This document shows, piece by piece, positions 44,828-54,117 of a stretch of DNA of 64,000 nt. This stretch comes from Bacillus sp. (in: firmicutes) (GTDB lineage Bacteria; Bacillota; Bacilli; Bacillales; Bacillaceae). The notes beneath the pieces are model-generated. The model had not been told where the DNA came from and made no database searches. It saw only the letters and a list, made by a program, of their open reading frames with translations. The number at the start of each line of letters is the position of its first letter. The stretch's first letter is position 1. The stretch lies in contig JAPSLL010000019.1 in NCBI GenBank assembly GCA_031180805.1, forward strand, positions 1-64,000. The letters are read 5' to 3'. The position numbers and the translations under genes were made by a program.

Positions 44828-45037
44828 TGTCTCTCCCCATTATCTGTAATATTATCCCTTTTAGTCTAACTTACAATCTACTGGAACGTCTCGTTACTAA
44901 AGGACGATATAAGCCAACAAAATACAGGAGCAACAGACTACGATTTTCCACTTTGTTGAAATTCCACTGAATATAAAGGTATAATGTACTAGAAATTTAT
45001 CCCGATTTTATTCTATAAGACTGAGAGTGTGAAGAAA

Positions 45038-46579
45038 ATGATATACAAGAAAAACAAGCTTATGCTACTCATTACAAGTTTAGTCATTATTTTGGTTATT
45101 ATCGTTAATATTTTAGGTCGTTTTTATCATTTATTTGACCATGGACATGTAATGGAGCATAGTGTTACATCCTTTGAAATTGAAAAGAACTTCAGTCTGC
45201 TTTTAAATCTATTGCTATTTATCCCAATTTTATTAGTCGTAGCAAGCTTCGTACTATATAAGAAAAACCCTTCTCATCAAGCTATTCCCTACCTTCTTAC
45301 ACTTGCATTAACATTTGGTAGCATTGCCATCATCTCAGGTGGAGGTGGTAGAGTCGAGTTTCATTTTAGTATTTTTATGGTTGTTGCTGCACTTGGATAC
45401 TACCAAAATATTAAATTACTCATCTTGATGACATCGATTTTCGCACTTCAGCATTTGCTTGGATTTTTCATTATTCCTGAGGTTGTTTTTGGTGTACATA
45501 GCTATTCATTTTTTATGTTAATTATCCATGCTTGCTTTTTACTTTTAACGTCAAGTGCTGTTGGGTGGCAGGTCGTTTCAACGAAATCAATCGAAGATGC
45601 TTTAATGATTCAGCATAGAGAGCAAAGAGGGAAAATCATTGAGGAGATTGTGACAAGTCTTTCTTCGAATTCAAAGCAGCTTACACAGCTTTCACAGCTA
45701 TTAAAGAACGATGCCCAATCTACGTTTCATTCGAGCTCACAGCTTTCAGAGGCCATTTCCCAAGTAGCTAGTGGATTTGAAGCACAGATGCATGCAGTCG
45801 AAAAGAATGTTGCCATTATTTCTTCTATTTCATCAGGGATTCAAACCGTTAGTCAAAATGCACAAAATGCTACAGAAAAAGCCAACAAATCTGCCGAACA
45901 AGCAAATAAAGGTTCTAAATTAGTATTAGATTTGTCTAAACAAATCACTGACATAAATCAATCAGTTGAGGAGTCATTTCGTACAATTACAACATTACAT
46001 AATAGCTCACAGGATATTGAACATATTATTGAAGTCATTTCAACGATATCGGAGCAAACGAATTTATTAGCATTAAACGCATCAATTGAGGCTGCTCGTG
46101 CAGGGGAGTATGGAAAAGGCTTCTCAGTTGTTGCAAATGAGGTTCGCAAGCTTGCAGAACAATCAGCAGAATCCTCGAAGCATATCGCTGCCTTAGTGAA
46201 ACAAAATCTTGTCGAGGCAAATAAATCTGTTACCGCAATGGAACGAGTGAAATCTAACGCAAAGTCTGGATTAGCGTTAATTCAAGATTCTAATCGTGTC
46301 TTTAACCAAATCTTTGAGTCATCGAATTCAGTTGCAACTCAAATAGGTGAGATTTCTACACTTGCTGATAAATTAAGCTTATCGTCTGAAACAGTCAATT
46401 CTTCTATGGTCGATATGGCATCAGTTACAGAAAAGTCAGTACAAAGTACACAGCATGCTCAACATACGACTGAGAAACAGCATCAGCAAACAGAAAAAAC
46501 AATGAAGGCTGTCTTTGATTTAAGTCAAGTTATCGATGAATTAGAAGCGGTTATCACAAAATTGCAAGTAGAGCAGTAG
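45038..46579 (+). CDS. Methyl-accepting chemotaxis protein with multi-pass sensor region
   Basis: A 513-aa chemoreceptor. Residues 1-180 hold about six membrane helices with little outside, so it may sense membrane state or a small permeant signal. No HAMP domain is obvious. The C-terminal MCP signalling domain contains the hairpin tip [40 protein letters not shown]-type core. The ATG at 45038 is 9 nt from GAGAGT; a GTG at 45029 is possible. Single gene followed by a terminator. Confidence 0.88.
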   Translation: MIYKKNKLMLLITSLVIILVIIVNILGRFYHLFDHGHVMEHSVTSFEIEKNFSLLLNLLLFIPILLVVASFVLYKKNPSHQAIPYLLTLALTFGSIAIISGGGGRVEFHFSIFMVVAALGYYQNIKLLILMTSIFALQHLLGFFIIPEVVFGVHSYSFFMLIIHACFLLLTSSAVGWQVVSTKSIEDALMIQHREQRGKIIEEIVTSLSSNSKQLTQLSQLLKNDAQSTFHSSSQLSEAISQVASGFEAQMHAVEKNVAIISSISSGIQTVSQNAQNATEKANKSAEQANKGSKLVLDLSKQITDINQSVEESFRTITTLHNSSQDIEHIIEVISTISEQTNLLALNASIEAARAGEYGKGFSVVANEVRKLAEQSAESSKHIAALVKQNLVEANKSVTAMERVKSNAKSGLALIQDSNRVFNQIFESSNSVATQIGEISTLADKLSLSSETVNSSMVDMASVTEKSVQSTQHAQHTTEKQHQQTEKTMKAVFDLSQVIDELEAVITKLQVEQ

Positions 46580-46610
46580 ATTCCTTTACAAGCTTTATCT
46601 TTAAAGTAAA

Positions 46611-46647
46611 CAAACCAGTCCACATGTTAGACCAATGGACTGGTTTG
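46611..46647. terminator. Bidirectional hairpin terminator
   Basis: CAAACCAGTCCA pairs perfectly with TGGACTGGTTTG; it lies between the MCP gene and the convergent lipoprotein gene. T tracts are short on both sides. Confidence 0.65.
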
Positions 46648-46698
46648 AATAAATACTTGAATAGTAATTTTAAAAGATACTCCTGCTAATCTAGTGAA

Positions 46699-47208
46699 TT
46701 AGCTATTCACTTCTGCGTTAATGCTTGATTTCATTAAGTCTACACTTTCGAATAAGCTGCCGATTTTTTCATCAGCCTTCATAAATGTTTCGTTTGCAGC
46801 ATCTAAAGATGGTGCGTCTTTTTTCAGTTCCTCTGCCTTTGTCTCATATGATGCTTGAAGATCCTTAATTGCAGCTTCTAAATCCGCCTTCTGGTCTTTT
46901 AAATTAGCTGGAACCTCTATCTTCTTTAAATTCTCAGCAACAGCTGCTGCTGATTCACTCGCTTTTGTTTTCATTTCAGCAGTTGGTTCTGTTTCTGAAA
47001 GCTCATATGCATTTAAATCGCCATCCACTTCATTAATAGATTGCGTGATAGATACATAAAACTTCATTAATTCCTTTTTCGCATCTGTTTTCGAATCAGC
47101 TGTATCCTCTGATGCTCCAGCTGTCTCTTTATTTTCACCTTTATCCGCACAAGCTGTTAAGCCAATTGATAAAATCAGTACGGAAAATATAAACCATAGT
47201 TTTTTCAT
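46699..47208 (-). CDS. Putative lipoprotein, coiled-coil
   Basis: A 169-aa protein with a lipoprotein signal (FIFSVLILSIGLTAC) and a mature part of long helices (KKIEVPANLKDQKADLEAAI, DLQASYETKAEELKKD), rich in A, E and K. It resembles the YkyA-type helical lipoproteins but I would not name it. The ATG at 47206-47208 follows GGAGG; the longer frame has no ribosome site. Single gene. Confidence 0.78.
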   Translation of the reverse strand: MKKLWFIFSVLILSIGLTACADKGENKETAGASEDTADSKTDAKKELMKFYVSITQSINEVDGDLNAYELSETEPTAEMKTKASESAAAVAENLKKIEVPANLKDQKADLEAAIKDLQASYETKAEELKKDAPSLDAANETFMKADEKIGSLFESVDLMKSSINAEVNS

Positions 47209-47470
47209 CTGTTTGTCCTCCATTTTGTCTAGTCTTGTGTAGTCACTAAAAAATAAAGCTTCTTCGCTTTCCACCTTTTGTATTATAGAGAAATCAATAA
47301 CCAATTTCAACCAATAATTAGAAAAAAGAGTCATAGGGTAATTTTCTTGTAGATATCCTCTAGTAGTCTACTAGTAAAACTGCCTTTTTTACCGAAATCC
47401 ATTCATGTCCCTATCCATTTTCACTAATGCTTCATAGTATACAGTACCTAATTTAAAGGCGGTGATATGT

Positions 47471-47566
47471 ATGGGTTACAATGGAGGTTATAACAATAGC
47501 TTTGCTTTAATCGTTGTCTTGTTTATTTTATTAATTATCGTTGGGGCTTCTTTCTTTAATTACTAA
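47471..47566 (+). CDS. YjcZ family sporulation protein (31 aa)
   Basis: A 31-codon gene: MGYNGGYNNSFALIVVLFIL and onward to SFFNY, the YjcZ pattern of a Gly/Tyr/Asn start and one membrane helix. GGCGGTGAT precedes the ATG. YjcZ-like peptides are made in sporulating Bacillus cells, supporting the organism call. Confidence 0.9.
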   Translation: MGYNGGYNNSFALIVVLFILLIIVGASFFNY

Positions 47567-47602
47567 TCTCAAATTCATCCTCATTAATTGTTTCATACGC
47601 AA

Positions 47603-47634
47603 AAAAGGAAGGGGATCATTCCCTTCCTTTCACC
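47603..47634. terminator. Terminator between convergent genes
   Basis: GGAAGGG and CCCTTCC form a stem with A6 on the left and T-rich right side. On the minus strand it is followed by a T6 run and serves the TerC gene; it may also end the yjcZ transcript. Confidence 0.8.
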
Positions 47635-47660
47635 ACTAAATCATTTACATATTGACTATG

Positions 47661-48341
47661 TTATGCTTTCAATAAAGCCTCTTCTGCCTTCTTACTTGCG
47701 GCTTTCTTTTGTGCATATTTACCTGCTAAAATAACAACAGCAATGACTAAAATTTCAAAGCTATATTTAATAAAGCTATTTTCAAAGAATCCGCCTAAGA
47801 AGTGTTCACCAACAATCATTTTTGAAGCAGTCCATGCTAAGACACCCGCACCAATTGTCACGATAATTGGGAATCTATCAATCCACTTAAGAATAATTGT
47901 ACTTCCCCACATAACGACAGGAACAGAAATTAATAATCCAACGATAACTAATAGCATATTACCATGAGACGCACCAGCTACAGCCAATACATTATCTAAT
48001 CCCATCAATGCATCAGCAACGATGACTGTACGCAATGCTACCCAAAAGTTTTCACCCGCTTTTACGTCACCGTGGTCATCGTCATCAACTAGCAATTTAT
48101 ATGCGATGATGACAAGTAAAAGTCCACCGACTAAGTGTAAACCAGGGATTTCTAATAGCCAAACAACGGCTAATGTAGCGATAATCCTGATGATAATCGC
48201 ACCGACTGATCCCCATAAAATAACCTTCTTTTGTTGTTGCTTCGGTAAGTTTCTTGCAGCTAGTCCAATTAGGATCGCATTATCACCAGCTAAAACTAAA
48301 TCAATAACAACGATAGATAAAAGTGCAGTGAGAAAGTCCAT
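47661..48341 (-). CDS. TerC family manganese exporter-type membrane protein
   Basis: A 226-aa TerC protein with about seven helices and the conserved acidic motifs VVIDLVLAGDNAILIGL and VIVADALMGLDNVLAVAG. In Bacillus, TerC proteins (YceF, YkoY) act as Mn2+ exporters that metalate secreted proteins. The leader carries a yybP-ykoY Mn2+ riboswitch, which fits this role directly. Single gene with its own promoter at 48603. Confidence 0.92.
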   Translation of the reverse strand: MDFLTALLSIVVIDLVLAGDNAILIGLAARNLPKQQQKKVILWGSVGAIIIRIIATLAVVWLLEIPGLHLVGGLLLVIIAYKLLVDDDDHGDVKAGENFWVALRTVIVADALMGLDNVLAVAGASHGNMLLVIVGLLISVPVVMWGSTIILKWIDRFPIIVTIGAGVLAWTASKMIVGEHFLGGFFENSFIKYSFEILVIAVVILAGKYAQKKAASKKAEEALLKA

Positions 48342-48396
48342 TCAATCATAACCTCCAAGTTAGAAATATAATGCTATTCTTATAGAAATTTAACAA

Positions 48397-48434
48397 AACA
48401 AGAAAGAGACCTTTGCCAATATGGCAAAGGTCTC
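48397..48434 (-). terminator. Mn2+ riboswitch terminator
   Basis: On the minus strand a 13-bp perfect stem (GAGACCTTTGCCA/TGGCAAAGGTCTC) with a 3-nt loop, then TTTCTTGTTTTG. Confidence 0.9.
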
Positions 48435-48530
48435 GCTAAGCACAATTCTTATGCCAACAAAGCCGATGAACCTTAGTTCATGTGTAATGACGACTTTGTT
48501 TCAGGTGTTTTCCTGACGCTACTCCCCTTT
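48428..48530 (-). ncRNA. yybP-ykoY manganese riboswitch
   Basis: On the minus strand the aptamer starts AAAGGGGAGTAGCGTC and ends with CGGCTTTGTTGGCATAAG and TTAGCGAGACC, the defining yybP-ykoY blocks. High Mn2+ turns expression on by preventing the adjacent terminator. Its target here is a TerC-type exporter. Confidence 0.93.
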
Positions 48531-48574
48531 ACGGTGAAGAAGTTCAAACAATAACGTTCTATAAGATAGTTAAT

Positions 48575-48603
48575 ATTATACGCTCCGTTTTCGCCTATGT
48601 CTA
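48575..48603 (-). promoter_or_regulatory. Promoter of the Mn2+ riboswitch/terC transcript
   Basis: Minus-strand TAGACA (48603-48598), 17 nt, perfect TATAAT (48580-48575). Confidence 0.7.
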
Positions 48604-48616
48604 TAAAATTGTGAAT

Positions 48617-50065
48617 TCAGGCTTTCATTTGTTCAATACTTGCAGACGGCAGCTGCAACGATATAATCGTTTGTCCTTCTGTGCTTTTCTTTAATATGAG
48701 GTCTCCACCTTGAGCCTTTGCAAGCAGTAGGCTAAACGGCAACCCTAAGCCTAAACCACGCTCAACATGCTTTTTATTTTCCCCGCGATAAAAACGTTCA
48801 AAAATAAAAGGCTGTTCTTTCTCTGAGATCCCGTAGCCATTATCAATCACATCAAGAACAACGAAGTTACCATGAGCATAGAGCTCTACTGCTATTTCTC
48901 CTTTGTCTTTTTCTTTCACTGCATGAAGGCTATTATTTAATAGATTTACAATAATTTGCTGGAGGCGAACATGGTCAGCCAATGCTATAAGATGGCCTCC
49001 TTTAACAGTAAATGTTAATGTCACTCGTTCTAGCTGTGACTGATGAACAATTTCCCATTGGTAGACAATTTCCTTTACGACTTTTGCTAAATCAATTTTC
49101 TCCCGCTTCACTTTAATTGTGCCAGCACTAAATCGATTAAAATCTAATAAGTCCTCAACCATCGCTTGTAATTTTTTTGCTTCCTTTAAGGACATAGTTA
49201 AAAATTCCTTTTTCTTATTATCAGAAATAATGTCATCATTAACAGCCTGAATCAATGCACTCACTGAAGTTATCGGGGTTTTCAGCTCGTGAGTGACTCC
49301 AGCTAACAATTCTGTACGCAATGCTTCAAGCTGTTGCAGTCGATTCGTCATTTCCTTGAAGGAAATAATTAGCTCGTGCAACTCCTTTTCCGGGACCTCC
49401 TCATTCAGCTGGATATCATAGTTCCCCCGCATCAATTCCCCTGCTGCTGCTGCCACTTGCTCAATAGGTCGAGCCATTTTTCTTGATAAGAAATAAATAA
49501 CAAACCAGCCTAGAATAGCTAGACCAATTAATAAAAGAGCTAATAACTGATACTCCTCTGGGTTAATATTTTTAAAGCCGCCAATCTCTTGGACAATAAT
49601 AACCGCTCCAATCACTTCTTCATCATACTTAAATGGTGAAACGACAGCATACATTGTTTGATTATTTGCAAGAGTAAGCTTTTGTACGGTTAATTCGCTT
49701 GGAATTTCAATTAAGCGGTTCAATTCCTCTGGATGGATTTCCATTTGAGGACCAGGCCCTCCCCTTTGTAAAACTTTCATTCCCTCTTCTGTTTTTATAT
49801 AGTAATGAAGAGGCACACGATTATTTACGATTTTTTCACGGGTTTCAAAATTAAACCTTTCATCTGAAAAGCTTCCATACTCAAGTCTTTCTGAAACATC
49901 CTGGGCGAGTAATTTCGTTAGCTCAAGCTGATTTTCGATTGTGTTATGCCTTATCCAAAAGATAGAAACGATAGCAATAAGGATAAGTCCAATTATTAGC
50001 GTTAGTAAATATCTTCTTGTCCAAAATATAAGCAATGGTGTTTTTTTATTGTTTTTAGTTAACAT
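48617..50065 (-). CDS. Sensor histidine kinase with HAMP domain
   Basis: A 482-aa kinase: membrane helix near 12-35, extracellular sensor (about 36-170), second helix (LLALLLIGLAILGWFVIYFL), HAMP, HisKA with LLAGVTHELKTPITSVSALI and HATPase with VLDVIDNGYGISEKEQPFIF and RGLGLGLPFSLLL. The ATG at 50063-50065 overlaps the response regulator's stop codon, so the two are coupled. It probably responds to cell-envelope or drug stress, judged from the efflux operon next door. Confidence 0.9.
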   Translation of the reverse strand: MLTKNNKKTPLLIFWTRRYLLTLIIGLILIAIVSIFWIRHNTIENQLELTKLLAQDVSERLEYGSFSDERFNFETREKIVNNRVPLHYYIKTEEGMKVLQRGGPGPQMEIHPEELNRLIEIPSELTVQKLTLANNQTMYAVVSPFKYDEEVIGAVIIVQEIGGFKNINPEEYQLLALLLIGLAILGWFVIYFLSRKMARPIEQVAAAAGELMRGNYDIQLNEEVPEKELHELIISFKEMTNRLQQLEALRTELLAGVTHELKTPITSVSALIQAVNDDIISDNKKKEFLTMSLKEAKKLQAMVEDLLDFNRFSAGTIKVKREKIDLAKVVKEIVYQWEIVHQSQLERVTLTFTVKGGHLIALADHVRLQQIIVNLLNNSLHAVKEKDKGEIAVELYAHGNFVVLDVIDNGYGISEKEQPFIFERFYRGENKKHVERGLGLGLPFSLLLAKAQGGDLILKKSTEGQTIISLQLPSASIEQMKA

Positions 50066-50735
50066 AGAATTGGTAGCCCAATCCCCGAAGTGTTTTAATT
50101 TCACCATCAGCTGGATCCCACCCACTTAATAATTTTCGAATTCGTTTGATTGCAAGGTCAACTGCACGGTCACTTCCTTCATAATCATACCCCCACACGT
50201 TTTCAATCAGCTGTTCACGTGTAAATGTTTGGTTTGGATGCTCTGCTAAAAATAAAAACAACGACAGATCCCTAGGTGTAAATAAAATTTCTACACCGTT
50301 AAGGAAAATTTGATGTGAGAGAAAATTAATTTTTAATGTACCATATAATTTCACTTTATCTGCATCCTCTAGCTGCGGAGACCTTCGCAAGACAGCACTT
50401 ACTCTAGCAAGAACCTCCTCGGCAACAAATGGCTTTGTAATATAATCATCAGCACCGCCATCAAAGCCTTGAAGCTTTTCGTTTGTATCAGATAAAGCGG
50501 TGAGCATAATGACTGGGCATGAGCTTTTTTCCCTAATTTCCTTTAATACAGACCAGCCGTCTAACTTCGGCATCATCACATCTAAAAGAATAAGCGATGG
50601 CTTTACTTCATCAACCTTTTGTAAGGCAGCCATTCCATCATAGGCATATTGAACCTCATAGCCATCTTTTTCTAAATATGCTCCTAAAACCATGGAAATT
50701 GCTAGTTCATCCTCTACTACTAATATTGTCTTCAT
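50055..50735 (-). CDS. OmpR-family response regulator
   Basis: A 226-aa regulator: receiver domain with phospho-aspartate D52 (LILLDVMMPKLDG), T/K switch (LTALS, TKPF) and a C-terminal winged helix (LFTPRDLSLFLFLAEHPNQ, VWGYDYEGSDRAVDLAIKRI). It is first in the RR-HK operon and lies just downstream of the adaptor-ATPase-permease operon, its likely target. Confidence 0.92.
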   Translation of the reverse strand: MKTILVVEDELAISMVLGAYLEKDGYEVQYAYDGMAALQKVDEVKPSLILLDVMMPKLDGWSVLKEIREKSSCPVIMLTALSDTNEKLQGFDGGADDYITKPFVAEEVLARVSAVLRRSPQLEDADKVKLYGTLKINFLSHQIFLNGVEILFTPRDLSLFLFLAEHPNQTFTREQLIENVWGYDYEGSDRAVDLAIKRIRKLLSGWDPADGEIKTLRGLGYQFYVN

Positions 50736-50796
50736 TATTCCCAGTTCCTTTTGTATGATGTTTTGTATTGATTATACTATTCAATAATAAAAATAG

Positions 50797-50846
50797 AAAA
50801 AAAGACTGTCTCAGAAATTAGGGGCAGACCCTGTTGAGACAGCCTC
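50797..50846 (-). terminator. Terminator after the efflux operon
   Basis: On the minus strand GGCTGTCTCA faces TGAGACAGTC across a large loop, then T7. Confidence 0.8.
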
Positions 50847-50852
50847 TAAGGC

Positions 50853-52028
50853 TTAATGACGCAATGCTTCTAATGGGCTTAGACTTGCTGCTTTATTTGC
50901 TGGGAAAATACCAAAGGCAACCCCAATAATGATTGAGAAGCTAACAGCAACTCCTACAGCTAACCAGGAGATTGTCATCCCCATATCAAGTAATACAGAT
51001 AAACCTTTAGCACTTCCGATTCCAATGAGAACACCTAACAATCCACCGAATCCACTTAGTACAGTAGCTTCAATTAGAAATTGAATGAGAATATCCTTCC
51101 GCTTCGCACCAATTGCTTTACGGATGCCGATTTCTCTCGTTCGTTCTGTTACGGAAACGAGCATAATATTCATAATTCCGATTCCGCCAACAATAAGGGA
51201 AATACTTGCGATTCCTGCTAAAAGCAATGTCATCGTATCTGTAACAGATGTTAATGCTTCAGCAACATCAGACTGATTGCGAACATTATATTGTGTATCA
51301 TCTCCGCCAAATTGGCTATATAGGAAGCGTTCAATTTTCGCCATTCCTAATTCAACCGTTTCCTCTGACGTCATTTTCACATCAACGGAGTTAATGACCG
51401 TTTGCCCTAAAAACCGTTGTGCAGTTGTAAATGGAATCAACACCATATCATCTACTGAGCCTTGTAGCTCTTCACCTTGTTCAGTCAGAACACCAATGAC
51501 CTTAAAGGTCGTTCCGTCAATTTTCACTTCATTGCCGACTGGACTTGTAAATCCGAACAATTCTGTTGCGACATTTGCTCCAAGTACCGCGACTTTATTG
51601 CGACTATCCTCGTCAATATCTAATATAAAGCGTCCGGAGCCAAGCGTCGTTTCCTGAACCTCCTCATATACTGGTGTAACACCATTAATTGTCACACTAT
51701 CCATGCTTGTTGTCCCATTTTTCACCGTCCCACTGCCTGAAACTGTCGGTGAAACGGCAGCAACCTCGGAATAATCTGCGAACGCCATCACCTCATCATA
51801 ATCTACAACTTCCTCTGTGCTTGTATTTCCTTGAATATTGACAGATACCATCGTTGTCCCTAATGCAGAGACATCCTCTGAAACCGATTGTGAGGCACCT
51901 TGCCCTAACGATACAAGTGCAATAACAGCGGAAACACCGATAATAATCCCTAACATCGTTAAAAATGCTCTAAGCTTGTTTGTAGTGATATTTTTAAAAG
52001 CGATTTTTATTGCTTGACCGATTTTCAA
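50853..52028 (-). CDS. ABC transporter permease, MacB type
   Basis: A 391-aa permease with the MacB/FtsX layout: one N-terminal helix (AFLTMLGIIIGVSAVIALVS), a large extracellular domain (about 45-260), and three C-terminal helices (SISLIVGGIGIMNIMLVSVT, TREIGIRKAIGAKRKDI). Its ATG overlaps the ATPase stop codon (ATGA). With the adaptor and ATPase it forms a tripartite-like exporter as in YknXYZ; substrate unknown, peptide or drug likely. Confidence 0.92.
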   Translation of the reverse strand: MKIGQAIKIAFKNITTNKLRAFLTMLGIIIGVSAVIALVSLGQGASQSVSEDVSALGTTMVSVNIQGNTSTEEVVDYDEVMAFADYSEVAAVSPTVSGSGTVKNGTTSMDSVTINGVTPVYEEVQETTLGSGRFILDIDEDSRNKVAVLGANVATELFGFTSPVGNEVKIDGTTFKVIGVLTEQGEELQGSVDDMVLIPFTTAQRFLGQTVINSVDVKMTSEETVELGMAKIERFLYSQFGGDDTQYNVRNQSDVAEALTSVTDTMTLLLAGIASISLIVGGIGIMNIMLVSVTERTREIGIRKAIGAKRKDILIQFLIEATVLSGFGGLLGVLIGIGSAKGLSVLLDMGMTISWLAVGVAVSFSIIIGVAFGIFPANKAASLSPLEALRH

Positions 52029-52726
52029 TGGACGAGCGCCTCCTCTCTTTCATAGATTTTTCCATCTTGGATACGAATAACTCGCTTCGCTTGATTCGCA
52101 ATATCCAAATCATGGGTAATGAGAATAATCGTATGACCTAAATTGTTTAGCTCCTTAATAAGACTCATCACTTCAATCCCAGTTTTACTATCTAATGCTC
52201 CTGTTGGTTCATCCGCTAGAAGAATCGGAGGATTTCCAGCAAGAGCGCGGGCAATTGCCACACGCTGCTGCTGTCCTCCTGATAATTCAGTTGGCTTATG
52301 GCTCGCACGTTCTGCTAAGCCTACCTTTTCTAATGCATTCATGACGATTTCTTTCCGACTGCTCGTATTCATTCCACGATAAATAAGGGGAAGCTCGACA
52401 TTTTCATACGCAGATTGCTTTTGTAATAGATTAAAAGATTGAAAGATAAACCCGATCTTTTGATTTCTCACATCAGCTAATTGTTTTTGTTTAAGGGAAA
52501 ACACATTTTTGCCATCTAAAAAATATTCTCCTGAATCTGGCATGTCCAAGCACCCGATCATATTCATGAGCGTTGATTTTCCCGAGCCTGATGGTCCAAT
52601 GATGGCAATAAAATCTCCTTTGTTAACAGAAAAGCTGACATCATCTAAAGCCTTTACCGTTTCACCGCCAAGGGTATAATGCTTACTAATATTGCGAATT
52701 TCTACGATTCGTTCCTTCTCCATCAT
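52025..52726 (-). CDS. ABC transporter ATP-binding protein, MacB/LolD type
   Basis: A 233-aa ATPase: Walker A GPSGSGKST (about 43-51), Q-loop FQSFNLL, signature LSGGQQQRVAIARAL, Walker B ILLADEPTGALD and H-loop ITHD. It overlaps both neighbours by 4 nt, confirming one operon. Confidence 0.95.
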   Translation of the reverse strand: MMEKERIVEIRNISKHYTLGGETVKALDDVSFSVNKGDFIAIIGPSGSGKSTLMNMIGCLDMPDSGEYFLDGKNVFSLKQKQLADVRNQKIGFIFQSFNLLQKQSAYENVELPLIYRGMNTSSRKEIVMNALEKVGLAERASHKPTELSGGQQQRVAIARALAGNPPILLADEPTGALDSKTGIEVMSLIKELNNLGHTIILITHDLDIANQAKRVIRIQDGKIYEREEALVH

Positions 52727-53778
52727 TGTCCAGTACCTCCACGATTTCCACCCATGTTACCTGAAGGCATTCCACCTGAAGGCATGTCACCACCTGGGAA
52801 ACCACCTTGCATCATTCGATCCTTCATATCTCCCGTACCGCTTTCATCATCACTGCTTGATTGAATTGTTGGCAGAACAATTTCTTCTCCCTCACTTAAA
52901 CCACTTGTGATTTCAGCAACCTCTTCGTTTTGAAGCCCAACCTCAACTGTTTTTTGCGTTGTTTGCGGCTCAGTTGCTGTATCTCCTTTTGCCGTTTCAC
53001 CGGATTCCCCCTGTTGATTTTGCTCCTCTGTTGTTTCTGTGCTTGCATTTTCAGCTTTAACAAGAACATAATACTCATCCCCTTGCTTTTGCACAGCTGA
53101 AACAGGAACTGTAAGGACATTTTCTTTGCTTTCTGTTGTTATAGTTGCTTCTGCCGTCATCCCGACTTTAATACCTGTAGGCTCATTGATTTTGACATTA
53201 ACAGCAAACTGGGCAACACTGCTTTCTGATTCATTCGCCTCTTTTGATACGCTCGTTACCGTACCAGTAAATTCTTGATCAGGTAGCGCACTTACATCGA
53301 TTTGAGCTGTTTGTCCAACCTTAACTTTGGAAATATCTAATTCATCAACATTTACAACCATTTGTAAATTGCTATAATCTGTTACTTCGATTAGCTCTGC
53401 ACCCATCGATACCATATCTTCTGCTTCAACATTTAACGTTGTAATTTCACCGGAAAAAGGTGCTTCAATTGGGTCAATATCATCATCCTCAAAGGTAATT
53501 AAATCGTCCCCTTCCTCGACCGTATCTCCAACTTCAACAAGCACTTCCTCGACTACAGCATTATTCTCCTCTGAAAGAATCACTTCATTATTTATCGTTG
53601 AAATACTTCCTGTTCCACTTATATTTACCTGTACATTTCCTAGCTCTGCAACTGCTGTTTGTGTTTCCGTAACTGGTGCACCAGCCTGTTCGTTTTTATT
53701 ATTGAAAAATGCATAGGCTGTAACTCCACCTCCAACAATAAGTACGAATACAATAATTGAGATTATCCATTTTTTCAT
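52723..53778 (-). CDS. Membrane-fusion (HlyD/RND-type) efflux adaptor
   Basis: A 351-aa adaptor: N-terminal membrane anchor (WIISIIVFVLIVGGGVTAYA), lipoyl-like half motifs (VVEEVLVEVGDTVEEGD, IEAPFSGEITTLNVEAED), beta-barrel, and a Gly/Met-rich tail (MMQGGFPGGDMPSGG...). Such adaptors couple MacB-type permeases to the wall region in Gram-positives. The ATG at 53776-53778 is 9 nt from GGAAGG. First gene of the three-gene exporter operon. Confidence 0.9.
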   Translation of the reverse strand: MKKWIISIIVFVLIVGGGVTAYAFFNNKNEQAGAPVTETQTAVAELGNVQVNISGTGSISTINNEVILSEENNAVVEEVLVEVGDTVEEGDDLITFEDDDIDPIEAPFSGEITTLNVEAEDMVSMGAELIEVTDYSNLQMVVNVDELDISKVKVGQTAQIDVSALPDQEFTGTVTSVSKEANESESSVAQFAVNVKINEPTGIKVGMTAEATITTESKENVLTVPVSAVQKQGDEYYVLVKAENASTETTEEQNQQGESGETAKGDTATEPQTTQKTVEVGLQNEEVAEITSGLSEGEEIVLPTIQSSSDDESGTGDMKDRMMQGGFPGGDMPSGGMPSGNMGGNRGGTGQ

Positions 53779-53859
53779 TTTTATCATCCTTCCTTTTTTA
53801 ACGATTTATTTTATTAGGCTGTTATCGTAAACTTTGATGCTTTTTATTAGTAGTCGTTT

Positions 53860-53965
53860 TGATTGATTTCCGCTACAGTGCTCGTTTACCTTTCCACGGG
53901 ATGGTGGTGAGCCTCCTTGGTGTATATACCTCCTTGAGTCTCACACTTACGCTCCAAAATCTTTA
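53860..53965. repeat. Degenerate copy of a Bacillaceae intergenic repeat
   Basis: The block GATTTCCGCTACAGTGCTCG ... CTTTCCACGGGATGG ... GTGAGCCTCCTTGG ... GTCTCACACTTACGCTCC follows the order of a palindromic intergenic repeat (TTTCCGCTGCAGGCGCTCG / TTTCCGCGGGG / GAGCCTCCTCG / GGTCTCACC) that I recall from many Bacillus-related genomes. It is decayed here. Recognition is from memory of the pattern. Confidence 0.5.
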
Positions 53966-54035
53966 CAAAGTTTAGATAGGGTTTCCTAATTAAAGTGAAC
54001 ATGCTGCTTACATGAATTAGGATAAGCCTCTAATG

Positions 54036-54053
54036 TGTCAGGTAAATGTCAGG
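54036..54053 (-). promoter_or_regulatory. Direct repeats upstream of the exporter operon, candidate response-regulator site
   Basis: TGTCAGG occurs at 54036-54042 and 54047-54053, an 11-bp period typical of OmpR-family tandem sites. On the minus strand they read CCTGACA and sit upstream of the adaptor gene. Confidence 0.45.
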
Positions 54054-54081
54054 ATGAATTTTTTTATTCAACTATTTCCTA

Positions 54082-54117
54082 AAATAAAAAAATAACCCCA
54101 ATTTCTTAGAGTTATTC
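54082..54117 (-). terminator. Terminator overlapping the end of the SDR gene
   Basis: On the minus strand AATAACTC pairs with GGGTTATT (one mismatch) and runs into T7. Confidence 0.75.
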
